From Actinomycetales bacterium (GTDB lineage: Bacteria > Actinomycetota > Actinomycetes > Actinomycetales > Cellulomonadaceae), in NCBI GenBank assembly GCA_020444245.1, contig JAHLLI010000019.1, positions 40,572-104,571 of the forward strand: DNA of 64,000 nucleotides, written 5' to 3'. Below, piece by piece: positions 42,224 through 51,410 of this stretch (positions are counted from its first letter, which is position 1; the number at the start of each line of letters is the position of its first letter). The position numbers and the translations under genes were made by a program. The notes beneath the pieces were generated by a model. It was not told the DNA's origin. It saw only the letters and a program-made list of their open reading frames with translations, and did no database searches.

Positions 42224-45118
42224 GTGCCGCCCGTCGACCCCGCCGCCATCGATGCGGCGCCGTCGGTGCCAGCGCCGGAGCTGCTCGACGAGCTGCGCCG
42301 CACGCTGCGCGGGCCCGTCCACGACGATGCCCTGCGCCGCGCGCTGTACTCCTCGGACGCGTCGAACTACCGGGTGGTGCCCCAGGTGGTCGTCGTACCC
42401 CGGGACGTCGAGGACCTGCTCGCCGTGCACGAGGTCGCGCGGCGCACCCGCACGCCGCTGACGCTGCGCGGCGGCGGTACCTCGGTGGCCGGCAACGCGG
42501 TGGGACCGGGCATCGTGGTGGACACCTCGGTGCACCTGCGCGCGATCTCGGTCGACCCGCAGGCGCGCACCGCGACCGTCGAGCCCGGCGTCGTGATGAG
42601 CGACCTGCAGGCCGCCGCGGCGCCGCACGGCCTGCGGTTCGGGCCGGACCCCTCGACCCAGAACCGCGCCACCCTCGGCGGGATGATCGGCAACAACGCG
42701 TGCGGCCCGCACGCGGTCGCCTACGGGCGCACCGCGGACAACGTCGTGAGCCTGGACGTCGTCGACGGCCGCGGACGGCGTTTCACCGCCGGCAGCGGCG
42801 CCGGCGCGCTGGACCCGGTGCCGGGGCTGGCGGCGCTGGTCGAGGCGCACCTCGGGCTGGTCCGCACCGAGCTGGGGCGGTTCGGGCGGCAGGTCTCGGG
42901 CTACTCCCTGGAGCACCTGCTGCCCGAGCACGGCACGCACCTGGCGCGGATGCTCGTCGGCACCGAGGGCACCCTGGTCACGGTGCTCGGCGCGACGGTC
43001 GACCTGGTACCGATCGCCGACGCCGCGGTGGTGATGGTGCTCGGCTACCCCGACATGGCCACCGCGGCGGACGCGGTGCCCGCGCTGCTCGCGCACGCCC
43101 CGCTCGCCGTGGAGGGCCTCGACGCCCGGCTGGTCGAGGTGGTGCGGCGCCACCAGGGTGGGGTCCCCGAGCTGCCCCCCGGCGGCGGCTGGCTGATGGT
43201 CGAGATGGGCGGCGACAGCCCGGAGCAGGCGTTGGACCGGGCCCGCGCCGCGGCCGCCGACGCCGGGACCACGGCGGTGCGCGTGCTGCCGCCGGGGCCC
43301 GAGGCGAGCGCGATGTGGCGGATCCGGGCGGACGGCGCGGGTCTGGCCGGGCGCACCCCGTCCGGCGCACAGGCGTGGCCCGGCTGGGAGGACGCTGCGG
43401 TGCCCCCCGAGCGCCTGGGCGCCTACCTGCGCGAGTTCGAGGCGCTGATGGCGTCCCACGGGGTCGACGGCCTGCCGTACGGGCACTTCGGCGACGGCTG
43501 CGTGCACGTGCGCCTGGACCTGCCCCTGGCCCGCGAGGAGGACGTCCCCGGGTTCCGGGCCTTCCTCGAGGAGTCCGCGCGGCTCGTCGTGGCGCACGGC
43601 GGGTCGCTGTCCGGCGAGCACGGCGACGGCCGGGCCCGCAGCGAGCTGCTGACCACGATGTACCCGCCCGAGGCGATCGCGCTGTTCGCCGCCGTCAAGG
43701 ACCTGTTCGACCCGACCGACGTGCTCAACCCCGGCGTGGTGGTGCGGCCCGCGCCGCTGGACGGCGACCTGCGACGCCCGCACGCGCAGCCGCTGCCGCG
43801 CCGCACGGGCTTCGCGTTCACCCACGACGACGGCGACCTGACCACCGCGGTGCACCGCTGCGTCGGGGTCGGCAAGTGCCGGGCGGACACCGGTGCCGCA
43901 GGCGGCTTCATGTGCCCGTCGTACCTGGCCACCCGGGACGAGAAGGACTCCACCCGGGGTCGGGCCCGGGTGCTCCAGGAGATGGCCAACGGCGCGCTGG
44001 TGACCGCGGGGTGGCACGCGCCGGAGGTCCGCGACGTGCTGGACCTGTGCCTGAGCTGCAAGGCGTGCTCGTCCGACTGCCCCGCCGGGGTGGACATGGC
44101 CGCGTACAAGGCGGAGGTGCTGCACCGCAGCTACCGGCGCCGCCTGCGGCCGATGAACCACTACGCGCTCGGTTGGCTGCCACGCTGGACCCGGCTGGTC
44201 GACCGGCTCCGGCTGGCGCCGCTGGCGAACCTGGCGCTCGGGTTCCGCCCGCTCGGCCGGCTGGTGCTGCGGGTCGGCGGGATGGACCCGCGGCGCCGGA
44301 TCCCGCGGTTCGCCACGACCTCGTTCCGGCGCCGGTGGGCGGCGGACCGGCCGGAGGACCCGACCCCCGGGGGCGTGCCGGCCGCGTCGACGGGCGAGGG
44401 CTCGGGCGGCAGGCCGGTCGTGCTGTGGGCCGACTCGTTCTCCGACGGGTTCGACCCGGACGTGCCTCAGGCGGTGGTCGACGTGCTGCGCGCCGCCGGC
44501 TACCGGGTCATCGTCCCCGACCAGGACGCCTGCTGCGGCCTGACCTGGATCTCCACCGGCCAGCTCGACGGGGCGCGCCGTCGGCTGCGGCACCTGCTGG
44601 GGGTGCTCGGGCCGTTCGCGGTCAACGGTGTGCCGATCGTCGGGGTGGAGCCCTCGTGCACCGCAGTCCTGCGCTCGGACCTGCTCGAGCTGCTGCCGGA
44701 CGACCCACGCGCCGTCGCGGTCGCCGCCGCGACCCGCACGCTGGCCGAGGTGCTGCGCGCCGACGAGGACTGGACGCCGCCGAGCCTGGCCGGGGTGCGG
44801 GTGGTGGCCCAGCCGCACTGCCACCAGCACTCGGTGATGGGCTACGACGCCGACCTCGCGGTGCTCGAGGCCGCCGGTGCCGAGGTGACGACGCTGTCCG
44901 GATGCTGCGGCCTGGCCGGGAACTTCGGCATGGAGCGCGGCCACTACGAGGTATCCGTCGCCGTGGCCGAGCACGCGCTGCTGCCCGCGCTGCGCGAGGC
45001 CCCGCCCGGGACGGTGCTGCTCGCCGACGGGTTCTCCTGCCGTACCCAGGCCGACCAGCTCGCCGGCGTGCGCGGCGTGCACCTGGCCCAGCTGCTGCGC
45101 CGGGGGACCGCGTCGTGA
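42224..45118 (+). CDS. Fused FAD-linked oxidoreductase and Fe-S subunit (GlcD-GlcF-like)
   Basis: A 964-residue fusion. The N-terminal half is an FAD-binding oxidoreductase with the PCMH FAD domain (GGGTSVAGNAVGPGIVVDTSVHL) and a FAD-linked oxidase C-terminal domain (HFGDGCVHVRLD, SGEHGDGRARSELL). Then two ferredoxin-like clusters (CVGVGKCRADTG..MCPSY and CLSCKACSSDCPAGVD) and a C-terminal part with cysteine-rich CCG motifs (DACCGLTW, SGCCGLAGNFG). It probably oxidises a 2-hydroxy acid such as glycolate or D-lactate and passes electrons to the membrane. Substrate unproven. GTG start, leaderless layout likely. Confidence 0.88.
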   Translation: MPPVDPAAIDAAPSVPAPELLDELRRTLRGPVHDDALRRALYSSDASNYRVVPQVVVVPRDVEDLLAVHEVARRTRTPLTLRGGGTSVAGNAVGPGIVVDTSVHLRAISVDPQARTATVEPGVVMSDLQAAAAPHGLRFGPDPSTQNRATLGGMIGNNACGPHAVAYGRTADNVVSLDVVDGRGRRFTAGSGAGALDPVPGLAALVEAHLGLVRTELGRFGRQVSGYSLEHLLPEHGTHLARMLVGTEGTLVTVLGATVDLVPIADAAVVMVLGYPDMATAADAVPALLAHAPLAVEGLDARLVEVVRRHQGGVPELPPGGGWLMVEMGGDSPEQALDRARAAAADAGTTAVRVLPPGPEASAMWRIRADGAGLAGRTPSGAQAWPGWEDAAVPPERLGAYLREFEALMASHGVDGLPYGHFGDGCVHVRLDLPLAREEDVPGFRAFLEESARLVVAHGGSLSGEHGDGRARSELLTTMYPPEAIALFAAVKDLFDPTDVLNPGVVVRPAPLDGDLRRPHAQPLPRRTGFAFTHDDGDLTTAVHRCVGVGKCRADTGAAGGFMCPSYLATRDEKDSTRGRARVLQEMANGALVTAGWHAPEVRDVLDLCLSCKACSSDCPAGVDMAAYKAEVLHRSYRRRLRPMNHYALGWLPRWTRLVDRLRLAPLANLALGFRPLGRLVLRVGGMDPRRRIPRFATTSFRRRWAADRPEDPTPGGVPAASTGEGSGGRPVVLWADSFSDGFDPDVPQAVVDVLRAAGYRVIVPDQDACCGLTWISTGQLDGARRRLRHLLGVLGPFAVNGVPIVGVEPSCTAVLRSDLLELLPDDPRAVAVAAATRTLAEVLRADEDWTPPSLAGVRVVAQPHCHQHSVMGYDADLAVLEAAGAEVTTLSGCCGLAGNFGMERGHYEVSVAVAEHALLPALREAPPGTVLLADGFSCRTQADQLAGVRGVHLAQLLRRGTAS

Positions 45119-45246
45119 CCCGAACGGAGCAGTGCCCGACCCCCGGTCACCGGAACGGGCGATCGTGGACACCCGAACGGGTCATTTCGGACATCTCGGA
45201 CGGCCCGTAGTCTCGAGGTGCCCCGAGGATCGAGACTGGACCCACC

Positions 45247-46455
45247 ATGCCGCTGTTCGCCGTCTCCGGTGGGCGCCCCGATGGCGCCCACCCCGTCCGC
45301 CCCGCCGAGGCGGCGTACGGCGCTACCGTCGTGGACGAGCACCTGGGCGCGCTGCTCGGCGAGCACCTGCTGCCCGTCGCGGTGCGGGCCGGCGGCGCCG
45401 ACGAGCCCTACCTGCTCGCCGTGGACGCCTTCGGCCGGCCGGTGGTCGTCGAGGTCGTCGGGCTGCTGGACGGGGCTGCGCTGCTCCGGGCGCTGGCGTT
45501 CCTGGGCCGGGCGGCCCGGCTGAGCCTGCGCGACCTCGGGGCCCGCTACCGCGGCGGCGCCCAGCGGTTCTCCGCCGACCTCACGACGTTCCGTGAGGCG
45601 GTGCCGGCGGCGCGGCTCGTCCCCGACCGTCACGGCGCCCGGCTGCTGCTGGTCTGCGGCCAGGTGCACGAGGGCCTGCGGGACGTGGTCGAGGCGCTCA
45701 CCGACCGGGGCGTGGACGTCCTGCGGGTCGGGCTGGTCGACGGTCCCGACGGACAGATGATCGACGTCTCTCCGGTGCACGTCTCGGCGCCGGACGGCTC
45801 CTGGACCGTCTCGGGTGGGGTCGCGACGGTGACCACTCGCGCGTCGGCCCCGCGTCCGGCGATCGAGACCCTGGACGAGGACACCGTCGAGCGACTCACC
45901 GAGCAGCACGGCCGGGTGGTCACCCGGGTGCCGACCGGGCTGCGGATCTCCGGCCCCGCAGTGCCCGTCCAGGCGCCGCCGCCCGCTGCGGGAGACGCGC
46001 AGCCGGCCGGGGGGCGGACCCACGTCGCCGAGCCCTCCGCGGACACCGCCGAGAACCCGCGGGTCGACGCCCCGGGTGGCGACGCGGAGCGTCCCAGGGT
46101 CGCCCCGGAAGCCTCCGGCGCGAGCCCCGAGGCCCGGAGGAACGGCGCGGAGCACCCCAGGACCGGACCCGAGCCCACGGCGGTCGACGCCCGGCTGGTC
46201 GCGCTCGCCCGGCGCGGCCCGCTGGCGCTGGTGTGGCACCGCCGTCGACGCGGGCAGACCTACGAGGCGCTGCTCCGGGCCGACGGCGTGATCGAGCTCG
46301 TCGACGGCACGCGGGTCACCGACCCGTCCGCCGCCGCGGAGATCGCCAGCGGGGCGCAGGCGCCGGTGGACGGCTGGCGGGTATGGCGCGTCGAGGACGA
46401 GGAAGGGCCGTCCCTGGCCGACGCCGTGGCTCTGCTGCGTCAGCCCCAGCCGTAG
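45247..46455 (+). CDS. Nuclease-like protein with C-terminal RAMA-like domain
   Basis: A 402-residue protein. Residues 1-120 resemble a degenerate PD-(D/E)XK core: LLAVDAFGRPVVVEVVGLLDG gives an aspartate and an E-x-V, followed by a helix with RALAFLGRAARL. A Pro-rich linker (about 235-320) leads to a C-terminal module, LALVWHRRRRGQTYEALLRA ... DPSAAAEIASG ... VDGWRVWRVED, which matches the RAMA domain linked to restriction and modification enzymes. No methylase is nearby. The lysine of the catalytic set is not clear, so activity is doubtful. It could be a stand-alone defence protein. Confidence 0.6.
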   Translation: MPLFAVSGGRPDGAHPVRPAEAAYGATVVDEHLGALLGEHLLPVAVRAGGADEPYLLAVDAFGRPVVVEVVGLLDGAALLRALAFLGRAARLSLRDLGARYRGGAQRFSADLTTFREAVPAARLVPDRHGARLLLVCGQVHEGLRDVVEALTDRGVDVLRVGLVDGPDGQMIDVSPVHVSAPDGSWTVSGGVATVTTRASAPRPAIETLDEDTVERLTEQHGRVVTRVPTGLRISGPAVPVQAPPPAAGDAQPAGGRTHVAEPSADTAENPRVDAPGGDAERPRVAPEASGASPEARRNGAEHPRTGPEPTAVDARLVALARRGPLALVWHRRRRGQTYEALLRADGVIELVDGTRVTDPSAAAEIASGAQAPVDGWRVWRVEDEEGPSLADAVALLRQPQP

Positions 46456-47432
46456 GTGGCCGTCCAGCGGGTCACCTCGGCGTAGAACTGCGTCCGTGCC
46501 CCGGGCGCCGACAGGGTCAGGTCGTGCAGCCCGCCGGGGATGCGCACCACGGTGACCAGGCGCCCGAGCATCACCGCGCGCCGCGCCAGGACGTTCACGT
46601 CGAGCACGGTGTCCGCCGCCCGCATCTGGTCGTGCCAGCGCGGCGAGATCAGGCTCGTCGTCGATGCGGCCATGAGCACCGGGATCTGCAGGTCGAGGCC
46701 ACGGGCGATCTGCGCGTGGCCGATCAGGATCGCCTGGAGCCAGCCGGGTCGCACCGGGAACATCGGGTGCGGGCGCCAGGCCTCGTCGTACTCCCACTCG
46801 CCGCCGTGGCGGCGCAGCACGGACCGCGCGTAGTGCCCCGGGTCGATGTTGGGCATCGGGTTCTTGGGCTGGGTACGGGCCAGCGTGGCGACCACCGGGG
46901 TGGTGACGCTGCGGGCGAAGGAGGCCCCGGCGAGCTCCAGCCACGGGCTGTTGAGCACCAGCGACGTGGCGCCCTCCGGGTGGCGGCGGGCCCACAGCGC
47001 GGCGATCAGGCCGCCGGTCGAGTGCGCCATGATCGAGATCCGGGCGACGGAGCCGTGCGCGGCCCGGATCAGGGCGATCGCGGCGTCGATCTCCTCGTCG
47101 TACCTCGTCAGGTCGTCGACGTAGTTCGGGGTCTGGTGCGGGCGCAGGCTCCTGCCGTACTTGCGCAGGTCCAGGGCGTAGAACGCGACGTGCTGGCGGT
47201 GCCAGTACTCGGCGAGCGCGGTCTGGAAGAAGTAGTCGTTCCAGCCGTGCAGGTACAGCACGACCCGGGCGGGAAGGCTCGGCTCGTCGGTCGGCGGCCG
47301 GTGGCGGATCAGGGTCGCGACCACCTCGCCCTCGTCGTCGGCTGCCAGCGGCAACGTGCGGGCGGCGAAGTCGGGGCCCAGCAGGTCGGGCACCCAGCCC
47401 TCGTCGGGCGCCGGCGGGGTCCAGTCGCTCAC
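46440..47432 (-). CDS. Alpha/beta hydrolase (lysophospholipase-like)
   Basis: A 330-residue alpha/beta-hydrolase. The oxyanion side HGWNDYFFQ, the nucleophile elbow SIMAHSTGGLIAAL with its serine, and GGLHDLTLSAP near the C-terminus (the histidine) are present; the acid is probably in the VLMAASTTSLIS region. Short lipid or ester substrates are usual for this monoacylglycerol lipase type. The GTG start at 47,432 overlaps the oxidoreductase stop, so the two genes form one operon. Its end overlaps the RAMA-like gene's 3' end by 16 bases, convergently. Confidence 0.82.
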   Translation of the reverse strand: MSDWTPPAPDEGWVPDLLGPDFAARTLPLAADDEGEVVATLIRHRPPTDEPSLPARVVLYLHGWNDYFFQTALAEYWHRQHVAFYALDLRKYGRSLRPHQTPNYVDDLTRYDEEIDAAIALIRAAHGSVARISIMAHSTGGLIAALWARRHPEGATSLVLNSPWLELAGASFARSVTTPVVATLARTQPKNPMPNIDPGHYARSVLRRHGGEWEYDEAWRPHPMFPVRPGWLQAILIGHAQIARGLDLQIPVLMAASTTSLISPRWHDQMRAADTVLDVNVLARRAVMLGRLVTVVRIPGGLHDLTLSAPGARTQFYAEVTRWTATYGWG

Positions 47433-48424
47433 GGCAGCACGACCACCTTGCCCAGGTGCTCGCCGGAGGCCAGCCGGGTCAGGGCCGCGGCGGCGTCGGC
47501 GAGCGGGTGGACCGAGTCGACCGGAGGCCGCAGCCCGGTGCGCACCACGAAGCGCAGCATGGCCTCGAGGTCCGCGCGGGTGCCCATGGTCGCGCCGACC
47601 ACCCGCAGCTCGTTGAAGAACACCCGCGTCAGCTCCGCGCCCGGCTGGTCTCCGGTGGTCGCGCCGGAGACCACGACGACGCCGCCCGGACGCAGTGCCT
47701 TGATCGAGTGCGACCACGTCGCGGCGCCGACGGTCTCGATGACCGCGTCCACGCGGAACGGGCTGCGCTCGCCGGGCTCGATCGCCGCGACGGCGCCGAC
47801 GGCCAGCGCGTGCTCACGCTTGGCGGCGCTGCGGCTGGTGGCCACCACCTCCAGACCCGCCGCCGCTCCCAGAGCGATCGCGGCGGAGGCCACCCCGCCA
47901 CCCGCGCCCTGCACCAGCACCCGGTCCCCGGGACGCAGCTGCGCGCTGGAGAAGAGCATCCGGTAGGCGGTCAGCCAGGCGGTGGGCAGGCAGGCGGCCT
48001 CGGTGAAGGTCAGCTCCGGCGGCTTGGGCACCAGGTTCCAGGTGGGCACCGCGACCCGCTCGGCGAGCGTGCCCGGGTAGTGCTCCGACGGCAGAGAACG
48101 GCGCTCGGTCGGTCCCACGCCGTGCCCGGTCGTGCCGATCACCGGGTAGACGACCACCTCGGAGCCCAGCGGGGCGGGGCCGTCGTCCTGGCCGTCGACC
48201 ACGACGCCTGCCGCATCGGTGCCCAGGACCATCGGCAGCTGGCGAGCGGACAACCCGACGCCGCGCAGCGACCACAGGTCGTGGTGGTTGAGCGCCGCGG
48301 CGCGGACCTCGACCACGGACCAGTCCGGGCGCCCCGGCGGTGGGGCCGCGTCCGGGACCTGGGCGACCTCCAGTCCCGACACCGGGTCGTCTGGGCTGAT
48401 CCGGGCGGCGAACGCGGCGAGCAT
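47429..48424 (-). CDS. Zinc-binding-type alcohol dehydrogenase / quinone oxidoreductase (MDR)
   Basis: A 331-residue medium-chain dehydrogenase/reductase. The GroES-like N-terminus has ALNHHDLWSLRGVG and GTDAAGVVV; the Rossmann domain has VLVQGAGGGVASAAI. The catalytic zinc cysteine and histidine are not obvious, so it reads as a quinone oxidoreductase (zeta-crystallin) type using NADPH. A promoter is visible: TAGATT at 48,431-48,436, six bases before the ATG, so it is probably leaderless. It is the first gene of a two-gene operon. Confidence 0.85.
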   Translation of the reverse strand: MLAAFAARISPDDPVSGLEVAQVPDAAPPPGRPDWSVVEVRAAALNHHDLWSLRGVGLSARQLPMVLGTDAAGVVVDGQDDGPAPLGSEVVVYPVIGTTGHGVGPTERRSLPSEHYPGTLAERVAVPTWNLVPKPPELTFTEAACLPTAWLTAYRMLFSSAQLRPGDRVLVQGAGGGVASAAIALGAAAGLEVVATSRSAAKREHALAVGAVAAIEPGERSPFRVDAVIETVGAATWSHSIKALRPGGVVVVSGATTGDQPGAELTRVFFNELRVVGATMGTRADLEAMLRFVVRTGLRPPVDSVHPLADAAAALTRLASGEHLGKVVVLP

Positions 48425-48511
48425 GGGATCAATCTAGGTCGGCGTCGCGCGGGGTGCGTGCCCGGAGGTCCGGGGACGCGGGCACGCCGTGTGCCGTGAG
48501 GCGCGGGTCAC

Positions 48512-49222
48512 TCAGCCCTCGACGACGACCGGGATCGCGGCCACCTCACCCGGGTCCTCCTCGTGGCCGGTACCGCCGCGCACCACGATCGCCAGCGTCT
48601 CGCCCGGTGTGGTGTCGGACAGGTCGGCGGTCGCCGTGAACGGCGCCAGGTCGGCCATGGACCCGCCCTGGGCGACCTGCCGGTAGAGCGGCTGGGCCTG
48701 ACCCGGGCGGAAGACCTCGACGATCACGGTGCCCTCGAACCCGCGTGCCGAGCCGGTGATCGTGACCATCCCGGCAGGGACCGTTGCGCCGGACCCGGGC
48801 GCGTCGATCGTCACGCCGTCGCTCACGGCGCCGATCACGAACCAGCCGTCGTCCGGGCCGAGCATGCGCAGCAGCAGCGTGCCGCGCACCACCGGTGTGC
48901 CGCCGGACTCGCCGGCGAACCGGAGCTCGATCTCGCCGGAGCGGGAGTCGCCGGCCATGAACGCGCCCAGCTGGGCCGGCACGCCGATGGCGGTCTCGAC
49001 GAATGCGGTGGCCGCCGCCTCCGGCGTGGTCAGCACCGTGTCGGCGGCCGGCCACACGGCGGGCTGCTCGAGCGTGACGGGAGGTGCGGAGGTCGTGGGC
49101 GACGTGGTGGGCGCGGTCGAGGTGGGGGAGTCCGGCCCGCTCGGCTCGGAGCCGGGGCCGGCGCACGCAGCCAGCAGGAGCACGGCGGCGGCCGCGAAGC
49201 CGCCCCATCGGCGGACGGTCAT
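48512..49222 (-). CDS. Lipoprotein with Gmad2-like immunoglobulin domain
   Basis: A 236-residue lipoprotein. The N-terminus has a basic start, a hydrophobic stretch and lipobox LLAAC; then a Pro/Thr/Ser linker. A region of about 80 residues (FVETAIGVPAQLG..ELRF..LLLRML) is followed by a Gmad2-like beta sandwich (VTIDAPGSGATVPAGMVTITG SARGFEGTVIVEVF; spaces added) that also occurs in spore-germination GerMN proteins. The ATG at 49,222 starts the signal peptide. Function unknown, probably envelope related. Confidence 0.75.
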   Translation of the reverse strand: MTVRRWGGFAAAAVLLLAACAGPGSEPSGPDSPTSTAPTTSPTTSAPPVTLEQPAVWPAADTVLTTPEAAATAFVETAIGVPAQLGAFMAGDSRSGEIELRFAGESGGTPVVRGTLLLRMLGPDDGWFVIGAVSDGVTIDAPGSGATVPAGMVTITGSARGFEGTVIVEVFRPGQAQPLYRQVAQGGSMADLAPFTATADLSDTTPGETLAIVVRGGTGHEEDPGEVAAIPVVVEG

Positions 49223-49445
49223 GTCACCATCATCCGCCTGGTGCCCCTCCCGCGGGCCGAGCCCAGGACTCCATCCGGACACGATCCGGCAACGGCCGGC
49301 GCACAGGGGGCGGTTCGCGGCGTGGCCGGACGGGGCTGCCCGGGGGGTCTCGGAGCCGGCCGGACGACCGTGGGCTCGCGTCAGGTTGACCCAGGGTCCG
49401 GGCTGACCCTCGTCGAGCGTAGGACGACTCGCGCGCCCGGCTGCG

Positions 49446-50183
49446 TCACAGCAGCGGCAGCCGGCCGCCGAGATCAGGCACGGAGTCCGCGGGTGACCGC
49501 GTCCTCAGCGCTGCCGCGACGCCGGTCACGTTCACGGGCGTGCGGCCGGTGGCCAGCCGGATCCAGGCGAGGTCGTCGACGACCTCCAGGTCCCAGCCGC
49601 CGCGGTCGACGAGCACCTCGAGCAGGGCCCGCGCCACAGCGCCGACCGCACCGGGCTCGAGCGGCCCCGGGCCGAGCGATCGCGCCACCGAGCGCGCCAG
49701 GTCGTCGCCGTGCACGACGAGCTCGACCAGCCGCGAGCCGATCATCTCCGACAGCAGGATCGGCGCGCGCCTGGCCCAGACCACGGGGTCGTCGCCGGAG
49801 CGTCGCAGCTCGGTCAGTCGCTCCAGCGCCTCGGCCGCCAGGCGGTCCAGAGCGCGAAGCGGGTCGGGTCGGATCTCCTCGGCCATCGCGCGGGTGACCG
49901 TGGCGATCTCGTCGGCACGCTCGGGGTAGGTGCCCAGGTACTCGCCCAGGCTGAGCGTGACCACGCCCGGGCCGGCGCCGCGGCACGCACCCAGCGCGCT
50001 CATCCCGCGGCCCAGGTGCGCGACGAGGTCGGCCACGGTCCAGCCGGGCAGCACGCTCGGGGTGGGGTCGTGAGCCGGGTCGTGCGCGCCGTCCGGCTCC
50101 AGCCACGACCTCAGGCGCTCCCACTGCGCGGCGAGCAGGCCCGCCAGCGCGTCGACCTCGTGCCGGCCGAGCGGAGCACCCAT
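49446..50183 (-). CDS. Maleylpyruvate isomerase/mycothiol-dependent DinB-like protein (TIGR03083 type)
   Basis: A 245-residue helical-bundle protein of the DinB/MDMPI superfamily found in mycothiol-producing actinobacteria. The characteristic LPGWTVADLVAHLGRGM holds a metal-type histidine, with SEMIGSRLVELVVHGDDLA further on carrying the second. The C-terminal 70 residues form an alpha/beta module. These enzymes use mycothiol as cofactor for isomerisation or detoxification; the reaction here is unknown. TAGCAT at 50,191-50,196 is seven bases before the ATG at 50,183; an in-frame ATG at 50,192 overlaps that box and is unlikely. Confidence 0.8.
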   Translation of the reverse strand: MGAPLGRHEVDALAGLLAAQWERLRSWLEPDGAHDPAHDPTPSVLPGWTVADLVAHLGRGMSALGACRGAGPGVVTLSLGEYLGTYPERADEIATVTRAMAEEIRPDPLRALDRLAAEALERLTELRRSGDDPVVWARRAPILLSEMIGSRLVELVVHGDDLARSVARSLGPGPLEPGAVGAVARALLEVLVDRGGWDLEVVDDLAWIRLATGRTPVNVTGVAAALRTRSPADSVPDLGGRLPLL

Positions 50184-50231
50184 GACGATCATGCTAGGTG
50201 CCGATCGGCGATCGCCGGTCTCCGATGGTGC

Positions 50232-51410
50232 TCAGACGACGTCGAGCAGAGCGCGGATCCGCGGGCCCACCTGGTCGGCCTCGATGAGGAACCCGTCATG
50301 CCCGTGGTCGGAGTGGACCACGACCGGCTCGGGGGAGCCGGGCAGGGCCGCGGCGATCTGGGCGGACTGCTCGGGCAGGTACAACCGGTCGGAGTCCACG
50401 GCGAGGACGAGGGACCGTGCGGTGACCCGGCCGAGCGCCGCGGCCACGCCGGCCCGGCCCCGCCCCACGTCGTGGGACAGGATCGCCTCGGTGAGCGCCA
50501 CGTAGGACGCTGGGTCGAAGCGCCCGGCGAGCTTGCCGGCGTGGTGGTCGAGGTAGGACTGCACGGCGAACCTGCCGCCACCGCCCAGCGGCTGCTCGCC
50601 ATCCTGGGCCTGCCGCCCGAAGCGGGTGTCCAGCTCGAGTGCGCTGCGGTAGGTGGTGTGCGCGATCTGACGCGCCACCCCCATGCCGGCGACCGGTCCG
50701 CGGCCGTCGGCGACGTCGTAGTAGTCCCCGCCGTGCCACGCCGGGTCCGAGCGGATCGCGGCGAGCTGTGCGTGCGCCCAGGCGATCTGGTCGCCGGTGC
50801 TCGCCGCGGTGGTGGCCAGCGGGGCGACCGCACGCACCCGGTCCGGGACGGTGACCGCCCACTCGAGCGCGCGCATGCCGCCCATCGAGCCGCCGATGAC
50901 CAGCGCCCAGGCGTCGATGCCGAGCGCGTCGGCCAGGGCGATCTCGGTGGTGACCTGGTCACGCACCGTGAGGTACGGGAAGCGCGAGCCCCACGGGCGG
51001 CCGTCCGGCGCGCGCGACGACGGTCCGGTGGACCCCTGACAGCCGCCGAGCACGTTGGGCACCACGACGAACCACCGGTCGGTGTCCAGCGCCCGGCCGG
51101 GGCCGATCGCCCAGTCCCACCAGCCGGGGCTGGGGTGGCCCCGCCCGGCCGCGCCGGCCGCGTGGGAGTCCCCGGTCAGCGCGTGCTCGACCAGGATCGC
51201 GTTGGACCGGTCGGGCGCCAGGGTGCCCCAGGTCTCGTAGGCGACCCGGACGGCGGGCAGGTGCCCACCGGTCTCCAGGTCCTGCGGGCCCAGGTCGGCG
51301 AACTGCCGGCGCCCGACCGGGTCGCCCTCCCGCCAGAGGCCGGGGTGCGCGCGGCCACCCGGCAGCACCCGCAGCGCGGCCGGCGACTCTCGGCGGGAGG
51401 GCGGGGCCAT
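50232..51410 (-). CDS. metX: Homoserine O-acetyltransferase
   Basis: A 392-residue alpha/beta-hydrolase fold enzyme that acetylates L-homoserine with acetyl-CoA, the committed step of methionine synthesis. The nucleophile serine is in IGGSMGGMRALEW, the aspartate in LAVDSDRLYLP and the histidine in DHGHDGFLIE; GDPVGRRQFADLG opens the core. Family members using succinyl-CoA exist, so the acyl donor is the likely, not proven, acetyl. Its ATG overlaps the metY stop by one base, giving a tightly coupled pair. The active-site strand and length are normal. Confidence 0.93.
   Translation of the reverse strand: MAPPSRRESPAALRVLPGGRAHPGLWREGDPVGRRQFADLGPQDLETGGHLPAVRVAYETWGTLAPDRSNAILVEHALTGDSHAAGAAGRGHPSPGWWDWAIGPGRALDTDRWFVVVPNVLGGCQGSTGPSSRAPDGRPWGSRFPYLTVRDQVTTEIALADALGIDAWALVIGGSMGGMRALEWAVTVPDRVRAVAPLATTAASTGDQIAWAHAQLAAIRSDPAWHGGDYYDVADGRGPVAGMGVARQIAHTTYRSALELDTRFGRQAQDGEQPLGGGGRFAVQSYLDHHAGKLAGRFDPASYVALTEAILSHDVGRGRAGVAAALGRVTARSLVLAVDSDRLYLPEQSAQIAAALPGSPEPVVVHSDHGHDGFLIEADQVGPRIRALLDVV

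Noticed and set aside
41054..45172. A long minus-strand frame opposite the DEAD-box, OsmC and FAD/Fe-S genes
   Set aside because: Again an antisense shadow of GC-rich codons; the opposite-strand genes carry intact motifs.
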